NCBI GenBank assembly: GCA_013286655.1
Contig: JABDFG010000001.1
Location: forward strand, 25,459 to 89,458
Direction of reading: 5' to 3'
Length of the DNA: 64,000 nt
Source: Bacteroidota bacterium
GTDB taxonomy: Bacteria > Bacteroidota > Bacteroidia > JABDFU01
The notes under the pieces were generated by a model, which searched no databases, had not been told where the DNA came from, and saw nothing but the letters and a program-made list of their open reading frames with translations. The translations under genes and the position numbers were made by a program. The first letter of the stretch is position 1, and every line of letters starts with the position of its first letter. This document shows positions 20,198 through 28,657 of this stretch, in pieces.

Positions 20198-22558
20198 ATG
20201 AACGAGAATATCATTTACTTAATACCAGCTTTAGGAATAGTTGGATTATTAGTTATGGCAGTGAAATCAGCCTGGGTCAGTAAACAGGATGCCGGTGACG
20301 CCAATATGCAGGAGCTTGCTGGTTATATTGCCAATGGCGCCATTGCCTTCCTGAAAGCGGAATGGAAAATTTTAAGCTATTTCGCGGTTATCACCGCCAT
20401 TTTGCTGGCTTGGTCAGGAACCGCCGTTGGAAGTGCGGAGCATCCCGTCCATTCTTCTCCTGTCATCGCAATCGCCTTTTTAATCGGAGCCGTATTTTCT
20501 GCTACAGCCGGATACATCGGGATGAAGGTTGCTACAAAGGCAAACGTACGCACAACACAAGCCGCCAGAACATCACTGGCTCAGGCGCTGAAAGTATCCT
20601 TCACCGGAGGAAGTGTTATGGGGCTCGGTGTTGCAGGACTTGCCGTATTCGGGCTCGGTTCCCTGTTTATCATTTTCTTTAAAACTTTTGTTCCGGCAGG
20701 CCAAGCTATCACCGGAGAAGGGATGAAAAGAGCCATTGAAGTACTGGCAGGCTTTTCGCTCGGCGCTGAAAGTATTGCACTTTTTGCCCGTGTTGGAGGC
20801 GGTATTTACACAAAAGCAGCAGACGTAGGAGCTGATCTGGTTGGTAAGGTGGAAGCCGGCATACCGGAAGATGACGTTCGCAACCCTGCGACCATTGCAG
20901 ATAACGTAGGCGATAATGTCGGTGATGTCGCCGGAATGGGTGCTGATTTATTTGGTTCGTATGTGGCTACTATGCTGGCCACAATGGTACTGGGACAGGA
21001 AATAGATGCAAGTGCGGATAAGTTCGGAGGCTTATCTCCTATACTCCTTCCAATGGTAATAGCTGGTCTGGGAATTATCTTCTCGATCATAGGAACCTTC
21101 TTTGTTCGGATTTCAAAAGAAACAGACAGCGTTCAAAAAGCGCTCAATATGGGTAACTGGTCTTCTATCGTGTTCACCGCCATTGCATCCTTCTTTTTGG
21201 TAAAATGGATGTTACCCGAACACCTCTCTATTCGCGGATGTGCAGAATTTACCTCTATGGATGTTTTCTATGCAATCATGGTTGGCCTGGTCGTAGGAAC
21301 CCTCATGAGTATTATTACGGAATATTATACAGCTATGGGCAAACGTCCGGTTAATTCCATCATTCAACGGTCTTCAACCGGGCATGCTACCAATATTATC
21401 GGAGGTCTGGCGGTAGGTATGGAATCCACGGTGATGCCAACCATCGTCTTGGCAGCCGGTATCATTCTGTCTTATCACTTTGCAAATTTATACGGAGTAG
21501 CTATTGCAGCAGCAGGAATGATGGCAACAACGGCTATGCAATTAGCAATTGACGCGTTTGGCCCGATTGCTGATAACGCAGGAGGCATTGCAGAAATGAG
21601 CGGTTTACCCAAAGAAGTCCGTCAGCGGACCGACAACCTGGACGCTGTTGGAAATACAACAGCCGCGACGGGTAAGGGGTTTGCAATCGCTTCCGCTGCG
21701 TTAACTTCACTGGCCCTTTTTGCTGCATTCGTAGGAATCGCCGGAATTTCCCACATTGATATTTACAAAGCGCCTGTTTTGGCAGGCTTATTTATAGGGG
21801 GCATGATTCCTTTTATCTTTTCTTCCTTGGCGATCGCTGCTGTTGGACGTGCAGCCATGGCTATGGTACAGGAAGTACGCAGACAATTCCGTGAAATACC
21901 GGGTATCATGGAATACAAAGCAAAACCTGAATATGAAAAATGTGTGGCTATTTCTACCACGGCATCCATCAAAGAAATGATTGCTCCCGGAGCTATTGCA
22001 TTAATTGTTCCTGTTATTGTTGGTTTTACATTTGGTCCGGAAGTTTTGGGCGGACTATTAGCGGGAGTGACAGTATCCGGTGTGTTGATGGGTATGTTTC
22101 AAAGCAATGCAGGTGGCGCATGGGATAATGCAAAAAAATCATTTGAAAAAGGTGTTGATATTGACGGGCAGGTATATTACAAAGGTTCAGAACCACATAA
22201 AGCATCTGTTACAGGAGATACCGTAGGTGATCCATTCAAGGATACTTCTGGCCCTTCTATGAACATTCTGATTAAGCTGATGAGTATTGTTTCCCTGGTG
22301 ATAGCGCCTCATATCGCCGGAATCGGCAGCGACACGGAAGCAGCGGCCAAATGTGAAATCAAAAAAGAATGTTGCACGGGTATGACAAACACAGAAACCA
22401 AGACATCCTGCTCATCCGCTAATAAGTGTGAAATGAAATGCGACATGAACAAGGTTGTAACACTTACGAAGGAAGAATGTTCAGCCTATTGCGACTCTAT
22501 GAAATGTACTCCGGAAGAAAAAGCAATCTGCCTGAAGCATGCAGGCATGGCAAAGTGA
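20198..22558 (+). CDS. hppA: Membrane-bound ion-translocating pyrophosphatase with Cys-rich C-terminal tail
   Basis: [39 protein letters not shown]-type motif; [23 protein letters not shown]; tail with 10 Cys. Confidence 0.95.
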   Translation: MNENIIYLIPALGIVGLLVMAVKSAWVSKQDAGDANMQELAGYIANGAIAFLKAEWKILSYFAVITAILLAWSGTAVGSAEHPVHSSPVIAIAFLIGAVFSATAGYIGMKVATKANVRTTQAARTSLAQALKVSFTGGSVMGLGVAGLAVFGLGSLFIIFFKTFVPAGQAITGEGMKRAIEVLAGFSLGAESIALFARVGGGIYTKAADVGADLVGKVEAGIPEDDVRNPATIADNVGDNVGDVAGMGADLFGSYVATMLATMVLGQEIDASADKFGGLSPILLPMVIAGLGIIFSIIGTFFVRISKETDSVQKALNMGNWSSIVFTAIASFFLVKWMLPEHLSIRGCAEFTSMDVFYAIMVGLVVGTLMSIITEYYTAMGKRPVNSIIQRSSTGHATNIIGGLAVGMESTVMPTIVLAAGIILSYHFANLYGVAIAAAGMMATTAMQLAIDAFGPIADNAGGIAEMSGLPKEVRQRTDNLDAVGNTTAATGKGFAIASAALTSLALFAAFVGIAGISHIDIYKAPVLAGLFIGGMIPFIFSSLAIAAVGRAAMAMVQEVRRQFREIPGIMEYKAKPEYEKCVAISTTASIKEMIAPGAIALIVPVIVGFTFGPEVLGGLLAGVTVSGVLMGMFQSNAGGAWDNAKKSFEKGVDIDGQVYYKGSEPHKASVTGDTVGDPFKDTSGPSMNILIKLMSIVSLVIAPHIAGIGSDTEAAAKCEIKKECCTGMTNTETKTSCSSANKCEMKCDMNKVVTLTKEECSAYCDSMKCTPEEKAICLKHAGMAK

Positions 22559-22583
22559 GAAAAATTGGAGCTTTTAGCTGTAT

Positions 22584-23213
22584 TTAAAACAACCCATTTA
22601 TAACAGAGTCGACCTTGGTAATCACCTTTCCAAGGTCTTCTTTTTTCTCTGAAAAATTATTTTCATCTACATCAATAATCAAGAGCTTGCTATTCTTTTT
22701 GTATTGAACTTCATACTCTGAAACCCATGCTTCATAGCGTTCGTTCAGACGTTTCAGATAATCGATACGAATGGCCGTTTCGTAATCCCGGCCGCGCTTT
22801 TGAATATTGTTAACCAAAGTTGGCACAGAAGCACGCAGGTAGACCAGTACATCAGGAGGGCTGATCAGGGACTCCATCAATTTAAAAAGTTGCAGGTAAC
22901 TTTCAAAGTCACGGGTTGTCATCAGACCCATTGAATGCAGATTAGGTGCGAAGATGTACGCATCTTCGTAAATCGTCCTGTCCTGGATCACGGTCTTTTT
23001 ATTTTTTCTGAGTTCTAAAACTTTACTGAAACGATTTTGCAAAAAGAAGACCTGCAGATTAAATGACCAGCGTTGCATATCTTCATAAAAATCATTTAAA
23101 TAGGGATTATCATCAGCATCCTCGTAATGGGGCAGCCAGCTGTAATGTTTAGCTAAAAGCGTGGTTAACGTTGTTTTTCCTGATCCGATATTTCCTGCTA
23201 TAGCTACATGCAT
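22584..23213 (-). CDS. Deoxynucleoside kinase
   Basis: MHVAIAGNIGSGKTTLTTLLAKHYSW; DRTIYEDAYIFAPNLHSMG; P-loop dNK family. Confidence 0.9.
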   Translation of the reverse strand: MHVAIAGNIGSGKTTLTTLLAKHYSWLPHYEDADDNPYLNDFYEDMQRWSFNLQVFFLQNRFSKVLELRKNKKTVIQDRTIYEDAYIFAPNLHSMGLMTTRDFESYLQLFKLMESLISPPDVLVYLRASVPTLVNNIQKRGRDYETAIRIDYLKRLNERYEAWVSEYEVQYKKNSKLLIIDVDENNFSEKKEDLGKVITKVDSVINGLF

Positions 23214-23270
23214 TGCGAATGGATTATAAATTTAATAAGGTGACTAAAAATACAAAAAAATTTGTTTTGC

Positions 23271-23603
23271 TTAACTGGATGTAAGTTTATTGTTACGCTT
23301 GTGCCGCGTCTTATCGCGTTTCGTTTTTTTATGTAGATTATTTTTTAATGCTTTCTCAAGGTCTATCCCGGTCTGATTCGCCAGGCATATTACTACAAAC
23401 AAGACATCCGCGAGTTCATCCTCCAGCTGTTTATCTTTATCCGATTTCTTAAAACTCTGATCGCCATACCTGCGCGCTATAATGCGCGCCACCTCTCCTA
23501 CTTCTTCCGTAAGAATAGCCATATTCGTGAGTTCGGAAAAATACCGAACACCGTATTCTTTTATCCATTTATCAATTTTTTTTTGTGCTTCTTTCAGTGT
23601 CAT
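23271..23603 (-). CDS. MazG-like nucleotide pyrophosphohydrolase
   Basis: NMAILTEEVGEVARIIARRYGDQSFK...LEDELADVLFVVICLANQTGIDLEKAL. Confidence 0.88.
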   Translation of the reverse strand: MTLKEAQKKIDKWIKEYGVRYFSELTNMAILTEEVGEVARIIARRYGDQSFKKSDKDKQLEDELADVLFVVICLANQTGIDLEKALKNNLHKKTKRDKTRHKRNNKLTSS

Positions 23604-23607
23604 CGAT

Positions 23608-24534
23608 TCAATATTTTACCTGAAGTTCGGTTCCGTTCATTATTCCCAAATAAGTATCATAACGAGACTCCGCTATTTCCCCCCTTGCGACCCCTTCTTT
23701 GACAGCACACTGCAATTCATTCACATGCAAACAGGAATTGTATTTACACTTATTAAACAGCGCCCGCATTTCCGGAAAAAAATGAGAAAGCTCTTCTCTT
23801 TTCATATCAAACATTCCCAATTCCTTAATACCAGGAGTATCAATCACGGCACCACCACTTGACAACTCAAACAATTCAGCAGAAGTCGTTGTATGGGTTC
23901 CTTTTGAGTGGGCTTCGGACAGGTTTCCCGTTCTTTGCTTTAACAAAAGATCCAAAGCGTTTATCAGTGAGGATTTTCCTACTCCCGAATGCCCTGAAAG
24001 TAAATTGGTTTTGCCACTCATTTTTTTTTTTAATTGTTCAATTCCCTGACCCTTGAGAGCCGAAACTTCATAACAGGGATAACCAATCTTTTCATACAGG
24101 TTTTTCAATCTGAGGAGCTCCTGCAATTCGTCAGGATCATACCTGTCAACTTTGCTGAACAGGATGCTCGCGGGTATCCCATATGCCTCTGCAATGACCA
24201 GGAAACGATCCATAAATCCTGTTGAAGTCCTTGGCATAGCAATCGTGGCCACTAAAAAAGCCTGATCCATATTGGAGGCAATGATATGTGATTGCTTGGA
24301 AAGATTAGTAGACCTCCGTATAATATAATTTCTTCTTGGTTCCAATCCATAGATTACACCTTTGTTACTTTCCGCTTCCAGTTCATAATCAACGATATCT
24401 CCTACGACAACCGGATTGGTATTTTTAGAACCTTCCATCCGGAATTTCCCTTTGATCCGGCATTCCACCAGAACAGCATCTCCACCCCTCACACTATACC
24501 AGCTGCCTGTTGATTTTGTAACCAATCCCTTCAT
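23608..24534 (-). CDS. rsgA: Ribosome small subunit-dependent GTPase RsgA
   Basis: Circularly permuted GTPase: FSKVDRYD, SGHSGVGKSSLINAL, DTPGIKELGM; C-terminal Zn Cys/His motif. Confidence 0.93.
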   Translation of the reverse strand: MKGLVTKSTGSWYSVRGGDAVLVECRIKGKFRMEGSKNTNPVVVGDIVDYELEAESNKGVIYGLEPRRNYIIRRSTNLSKQSHIIASNMDQAFLVATIAMPRTSTGFMDRFLVIAEAYGIPASILFSKVDRYDPDELQELLRLKNLYEKIGYPCYEVSALKGQGIEQLKKKMSGKTNLLSGHSGVGKSSLINALDLLLKQRTGNLSEAHSKGTHTTTSAELFELSSGGAVIDTPGIKELGMFDMKREELSHFFPEMRALFNKCKYNSCLHVNELQCAVKEGVARGEIAESRYDTYLGIMNGTELQVKY

Positions 24535-24587
24535 AATACTGTAAAGTTATCATTACCTTGCTTACTATTTTAAAAGGTATTAACTTT

Positions 24588-24595
24588 TACCTTTG
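24588..24595 (+). promoter_or_regulatory. Bacteroidota -7 promoter box TACCTTTG upstream of gldA
   Basis: TAnnTTTG consensus, 17 bp upstream of ATG 24612. Confidence 0.5.
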
Positions 24596-24611
24596 GTAAA
24601 CAATCGGAATT

Positions 24612-25535
24612 ATGTCCATAAAAGTAAACACAGTCAGCAAAATATACGGCACTCAAAAAGCCCTGAACAATGTATCATTCGAAATAAAAACCGGTGAAAT
24701 TGTCGGTTTTCTCGGCCCTAACGGAGCCGGGAAGTCGACCATGATGAAAATACTCACCTGTTTCATTCCGCAAACGACCGGAACGGCATTTGTTTGTAAT
24801 CACAACATTGCAGAAGAAAGCATCGAAGTACGGAAGTGTGTCGGTTACTTAGCCGAACATAACCCCCTTTACCAGGATATGTATGTGAAAGAATACCTGG
24901 AATTTATTGCGGGACTCCATCCCGATAAAATTTCACGTAAAGAGATACCTTCCCGTATAAAAAAAATGATCGAGATTACAGGGCTTGAAATTGAACAAAA
25001 GAAAAAAATCGGAGCTCTCTCCAAAGGTTACCGGCAACGCGTTGGCCTGGCACAGGCGCTTCTGCATGATCCACAGGTATTAATTCTGGATGAACCAACA
25101 ACCGGTCTTGATCCCAATCAACTGACAGAAATCCGTTCGCTTATCAAAGAAGTGGGAAAAGAAAAAACAGTGATGCTTTCCACCCATATTATGCAGGAAG
25201 TCGATGCAATATGCGATCGTGTTATTATCATTAACAAAGGTGAAATTGTAGCGGACGATACAACCCGGAATATTCAAAAAACAAAAGGGAACAAGCAAAT
25301 CATTATCGTGGAGTTTGATAAAAGCACCTCTCAACAAGAACTCCTTTTAATTCAGAATGTAACGTCCGCCACCAATATAAAGGAAAACACCTGGCAATTA
25401 GTTGCCAATTCGGAACAGGACGTTCGTCCTGAAATTTTCCAGTATGCCGTCAGAAACAACTTAGCCGTACTTACCCTTCATAAAGAGGAAGAAAAACTGG
25501 AGGATATTTTCAAAGAACTAACAGTAAAAAAATAG
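24612..25535 (+). CDS. gldA: Gliding-motility ABC transporter ATP-binding subunit GldA
   Basis: MSIKVNTVSKIYGTQKALNNVSFEIKTGEIVGFLGPNGAGKSTMMKILTCFIPQT; LSKGYRQRVGLAQALLHDPQVLILDEPTTGLDPNQ. Confidence 0.9.
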   Translation: MSIKVNTVSKIYGTQKALNNVSFEIKTGEIVGFLGPNGAGKSTMMKILTCFIPQTTGTAFVCNHNIAEESIEVRKCVGYLAEHNPLYQDMYVKEYLEFIAGLHPDKISRKEIPSRIKKMIEITGLEIEQKKKIGALSKGYRQRVGLAQALLHDPQVLILDEPTTGLDPNQLTEIRSLIKEVGKEKTVMLSTHIMQEVDAICDRVIIINKGEIVADDTTRNIQKTKGNKQIIIVEFDKSTSQQELLLIQNVTSATNIKENTWQLVANSEQDVRPEIFQYAVRNNLAVLTLHKEEEKLEDIFKELTVKK

Positions 25536-25569
25536 ATCGAATCGCCTCTTATTTGTAATCAAAAAACAA

Positions 25570-25577
25570 TAACTTTG
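25570..25577 (+). promoter_or_regulatory. Bacteroidota -7 promoter box TAACTTTG upstream of tRNA-Pro
   Basis: TAnnTTTG consensus 34 bp upstream of the tRNA. Confidence 0.55.
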
Positions 25578-25611
25578 CCGCCTTACTAAACTTCCTTCAC
25601 AGGAATTTTAA

Positions 25612-25685
25612 CGGGATGTAGCGTAGCCTGGTATCGCGCCAGCATGGGGTGCTGGAGGTCGTGGGTTCAAATCCCGCCATCCCGA
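25612..25685 (+). tRNA. tRNA-Pro (anticodon GGG)
   Basis: CGGGATG acceptor pairs with CATCCCG; anticodon arm CCAGC-AT GGG GT-GCTGG; T-loop GTTCAAATC. CCA not encoded. Confidence 0.93.
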
Positions 25686-25689
25686 CATT

Positions 25690-25726
25690 AGAAAAGCCCC
25701 TAATTTATTCAATCAGGGGCTTTTCT
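25690..25726 (+). terminator. Strong hairpin terminator after tRNA-Pro
   Basis: AGAAAAGCCCCT AATTTATTCAATC AGGGGCTTTTCT. Confidence 0.8.
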
Positions 25727-25858
25727 GTTTCTATAGTCACCTTCTTCAGTCACTTCTGTTGGTTTTCTTCATACATACTTTTCTCAAACTCATTTATTTT
25801 GGTACCTGCAGTTCTCAATATTTTTTTCCTCTGAGGGTTACTGAAAATCATTTAACAC

Positions 25859-25875
25859 TATACTATTTTTGTATG
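25859..25875 (+). promoter_or_regulatory. hip operator O1 (TATAC-N7-GTATG)
   Basis: TATACTATTTTTGTATG; first of three at 40-bp intervals. Confidence 0.6.
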
Positions 25876-25898
25876 TTTTATATTAAAATTAGAATATT

Positions 25899-25915
25899 TA
25901 TACTATATTTGTATA
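25899..25915 (+). promoter_or_regulatory. hip operator O2 (TATAC-N7-GTATA)
   Basis: TATACTATATTTGTATA; perfect palindromic arms. Confidence 0.7.
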
Positions 25916-25938
25916 TTTTAAATAAATAATTTACATAT

Positions 25939-25955
25939 TATACAATATTAGTATA
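25939..25955 (+). promoter_or_regulatory. hip operator O3 (TATAC-N7-GTATA), abuts hipB ATG
   Basis: TATACAATATTAGTATA immediately before ATG 25956. Confidence 0.7.
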
Positions 25956-26399
25956 ATGAAAGAGATAACTAATATAGCAGCTTTTGTTAAATACAACCGA
26001 GAGAAACTGAAACTTACCCAAGAGCGATTAGCGGAGATGGCTGGTGTAGGTATTCACTTTATCCGTGATCTGGAACAAGGTCGTTCAGCGTTACGTCTTG
26101 ATAAAGTTAATCAGGTATTAAATATGTTCGGACATCAATTAGCAACAACAACAAACAAGATCGATCCTTATAAGCTTTGGTTTAGCTATTTAGGGCAACC
26201 CGTTAAAATAACCCAAAAGGGAAACCAGGAATTTTATGGTTTTCTTATAAAAGAAATAAGAGATTCAAAAAGTGAAATTGTTGCATGGAGACTCGTGCCT
26301 AACCCTGACGCAATAGAATGGCAAAAAAAGCCAAATGATGATTTAACTACAGTCATTCAACACGCTGATATTATAGGAATTGAATTGCAAAAAAGATGA
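25956..26399 (+). CDS. hipB: HipB-like XRE antitoxin/repressor with ~80-aa C-terminal extension
   Basis: AAFVKYNREKLKLTQERLAEMAGVGIHFIRDLEQGRSALRLDKVNQVLNMFGHQL HTH, then KLWFSYLGQPVKITQKGNQEFYGFLIKEI... extra domain. Confidence 0.8.
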   Translation: MKEITNIAAFVKYNREKLKLTQERLAEMAGVGIHFIRDLEQGRSALRLDKVNQVLNMFGHQLATTTNKIDPYKLWFSYLGQPVKITQKGNQEFYGFLIKEIRDSKSEIVAWRLVPNPDAIEWQKKPNDDLTTVIQHADIIGIELQKR

Positions 26400-26713
26400 A
26401 ACGAGGTAAAGTAATTATAAGTAATACTGTTGTCGGTCATGTTTGGCAGGACGAAAATGGATATTGGTTTAAATACACAGATGAGTATTATAATAATCCA
26501 ATTCATGGCCCGGTAAGCCAAACATTGCCGGTTGAAGTACAAACCCACAACGACAAAAGATCGATGATTCCTTTTTTTGACGGACTAATACCGGAAGGAT
26601 GGTTATTCGACATTGCAATTGATAATTGGAAGATCAACGAAAAAGACAGAATGGAATTATTGTTAACAGTATGTAAAGATTGCATAGGTGCAGTAAGTAT
26701 CGAAAGAGAATAA
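26396..26713 (+). CDS. hipS: HipS-like protein (free-standing HipA N-subdomain 1)
   Basis: VVGHVWQDENGYWFKYTDEY...PFFDGLIPEGWLFDIA; overlaps hipB by 4 nt (ATGA). Confidence 0.8.
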   Translation: MKRGKVIISNTVVGHVWQDENGYWFKYTDEYYNNPIHGPVSQTLPVEVQTHNDKRSMIPFFDGLIPEGWLFDIAIDNWKINEKDRMELLLTVCKDCIGAVSIERE

Positions 26714-26714
26714 A

Positions 26715-27674
26715 ATGAAAACTAAAACAAATAAATGCTTATACTGCTATGAAGATTTGAAAGAAAATGAAATGGATTTTCATTCAAAATGCAGTAAAAA
26801 ATTCTTCGGCATAGCAACTCCACCAACTCTCTCTTTAACAAAAGAAGAATTAAATAAGATGGCAAGAGAGATTATTAAAAGAAGTGTTACAATACCTGGT
26901 GTGCAACCCAAACTTTCATTGAGTCTCAAAAAAAATTCTACCGATCCGAAAAAATCAAGACTTACTATAGTTGGTCTTTGGGGGGAATACATTTTAAAAC
27001 CCCAATCAGACCGCTATGAATGTATGCCCGAAAATGAAGATTTAGTAATGCATTTGGCAGAAAAAGCAGGAATAAATACTGCCCGCCACACTTTATTAAG
27101 AACGGAGTCCGGGCAATTAGTATATGTCACAAAAAGATTTGATAGAGTTGATAAAAAAAAGGCACCAATGGAAGACTTTTGTCAACTCGCCGGCAAATTA
27201 AGTGCAGATAAATACAAAAGCACCATAGAGGCTGCAGGTTTATTGATATCAAAATATTCATCTCCTTCTTCAAAAACAACTGATCTGATTACTTTTTTTG
27301 ATATTGCTATTTTCTCCTTTTTAGTTGGTAATTCAGATATGCACTTAAAGAATTTTTCAATCATAAAAGATGAAGAAAACCAATACAAGTTGTCTCCGGC
27401 ATACGACTTAATGTCAACCAACCTGGCGATGCCATCCGACAAGGAAGAAGTAGCACTCAGTCTTCATAAAAAGAAACACAGATTAAGTAGATATGACTTT
27501 GTTTCGTTTGGAAAACATATAGGATTAACAGATACTCTGATACAAAAAGCTCTTGACAAATATGATAAAGAAATGCTGAATGAATTTGAAAAATTTACTT
27601 CAATCAGCTTTCTGCCGGATGATTTAAAAGATAAATTTATTTCATTAATGAAATCCCGCTTCAAAATATTATAG
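26715..27674 (+). CDS. hipT: HipT/HipA-like Ser/Thr kinase toxin
   Basis: CLYCYEDLKENEMDFHSKCSKKFFG, RSVTIPGVQPKLSLSL, GNSDMHLKNFSII, LSPAYDLMST kinase motifs. Confidence 0.88.
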   Translation: MKTKTNKCLYCYEDLKENEMDFHSKCSKKFFGIATPPTLSLTKEELNKMAREIIKRSVTIPGVQPKLSLSLKKNSTDPKKSRLTIVGLWGEYILKPQSDRYECMPENEDLVMHLAEKAGINTARHTLLRTESGQLVYVTKRFDRVDKKKAPMEDFCQLAGKLSADKYKSTIEAAGLLISKYSSPSSKTTDLITFFDIAIFSFLVGNSDMHLKNFSIIKDEENQYKLSPAYDLMSTNLAMPSDKEEVALSLHKKKHRLSRYDFVSFGKHIGLTDTLIQKALDKYDKEMLNEFEKFTSISFLPDDLKDKFISLMKSRFKIL

Positions 27675-27732
27675 TCATTTAGTTTTGCTTCTTAGACCTG
27701 TCAAACAATACCATCTTTTTACCCATAAAAGC

Positions 27733-27818
27733 TTATATTGGAAAATATTTTCCAAAAACCACATTATAATGGAATAAACTTGATTTTAGAGCGAATTTTG
27801 TGATTATAATGGAAAAAA
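27733..27818. repeat. Three related TTATAWTGGAAAA boxes downstream of hipT
   Basis: TTATATTGGAAAATA (27733), TTATAATGGAATAAA (27764), TTATAATGGAAAAAA (27804); last two 40 bp apart. Confidence 0.5.
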
Positions 27819-27866
27819 TCACATGCTTATACGGAGGGGAAATTGAAAATTGTCCCTGTATAAAGA

Positions 27867-27903
27867 ACAAGAAACACCTTCTCTAAAAGGTGTTTCTTGT
27901 TTT
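27867..27903. terminator. Bidirectional hairpin terminator
   Basis: ACAAGAAACACCTT CTCTAA AAGGTGTTTCTTGT followed by TTT. Confidence 0.8.
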
Positions 27904-27933
27904 AGTTCCAAAACTATTTTCACACGGTTAATC

Positions 27934-28491
27934 TTACATCTGTTCTGATTCAACTTCAACCGCTTCCAGATTGATCGTCGATTCTGCAATCTCCGTCAGC
28001 TTTTCATCGGCTGATTTTTCCTGATCAAGAATTTCTTCTAATAGATTGCGGATTTCCGTTAATCCTAAAATCTGAGCAAACGTGCAAAGGCTGCCATAGG
28101 ATGCTATTTCGTAATGCTCTACTTTTTGTCCGGCAGAAATAATTCCTGCATCACACATGGCCCCTTTATCACAGTTTTTCATGATTTCTTCCGCCTCCTT
28201 AATCAGACCGTCCATGGCTTCACACTTTTTAGCCTGGGCTTTTTTGTTTAACAGCTCGAACACCTGTTCTACCTTTTGAACATGTCCTTCCGTCTCCTCC
28301 AGGTGATTTTCGATCGCTTCAATCAACTCATCGGAGGTGGCATTTTTAATCATTTTAGGCAGCGCTTTTGTAAGCGCTTTTTCAGCCCAGTACATGTCTT
28401 TTAATTCGTCCTCGAATAATTTCCTTAAACTGGATTCCTCCATAGCATATTCTGGCGATTTTTTTTTGGATGATCTATCCGTTGTTTTCAT
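27934..28491 (-). CDS. DUF892 / YciE-YciF ferritin-like protein
   Basis: LRKLFEDELKDMYWAEKALTKALPKMIKNATSDELIEAIENHLEETEGHVQKVEQVFE. Confidence 0.9.
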   Translation of the reverse strand: MKTTDRSSKKKSPEYAMEESSLRKLFEDELKDMYWAEKALTKALPKMIKNATSDELIEAIENHLEETEGHVQKVEQVFELLNKKAQAKKCEAMDGLIKEAEEIMKNCDKGAMCDAGIISAGQKVEHYEIASYGSLCTFAQILGLTEIRNLLEEILDQEKSADEKLTEIAESTINLEAVEVESEQM

Positions 28492-28657
28492 AGCGTCGTT
28501 TTTAAAAATTTAGTTTAGATTAAAACTTTGTTCAGTGATTATCAAATCATATACCAATGTTGAACTTTTGCCAGTACATTGCCTCATTAAAAAGGGGGGT
28601 ATTTCAACTGGGAATTAATTTTCCGGGCAGGGGGAAAATTCACACCAAAATTCAGGA

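Noticed and set aside
25649-25834. 61-aa ORF starting inside tRNA-Pro
   Set aside because: Starts within the tRNA and crosses its terminator hairpin.
25612-27933. Integrative element with att sites at tRNA-Pro
   Set aside because: No integrase and no duplicate of the tRNA 3' end (GGTTCAAATCCCGCCATCCCGA) seen on the far side.
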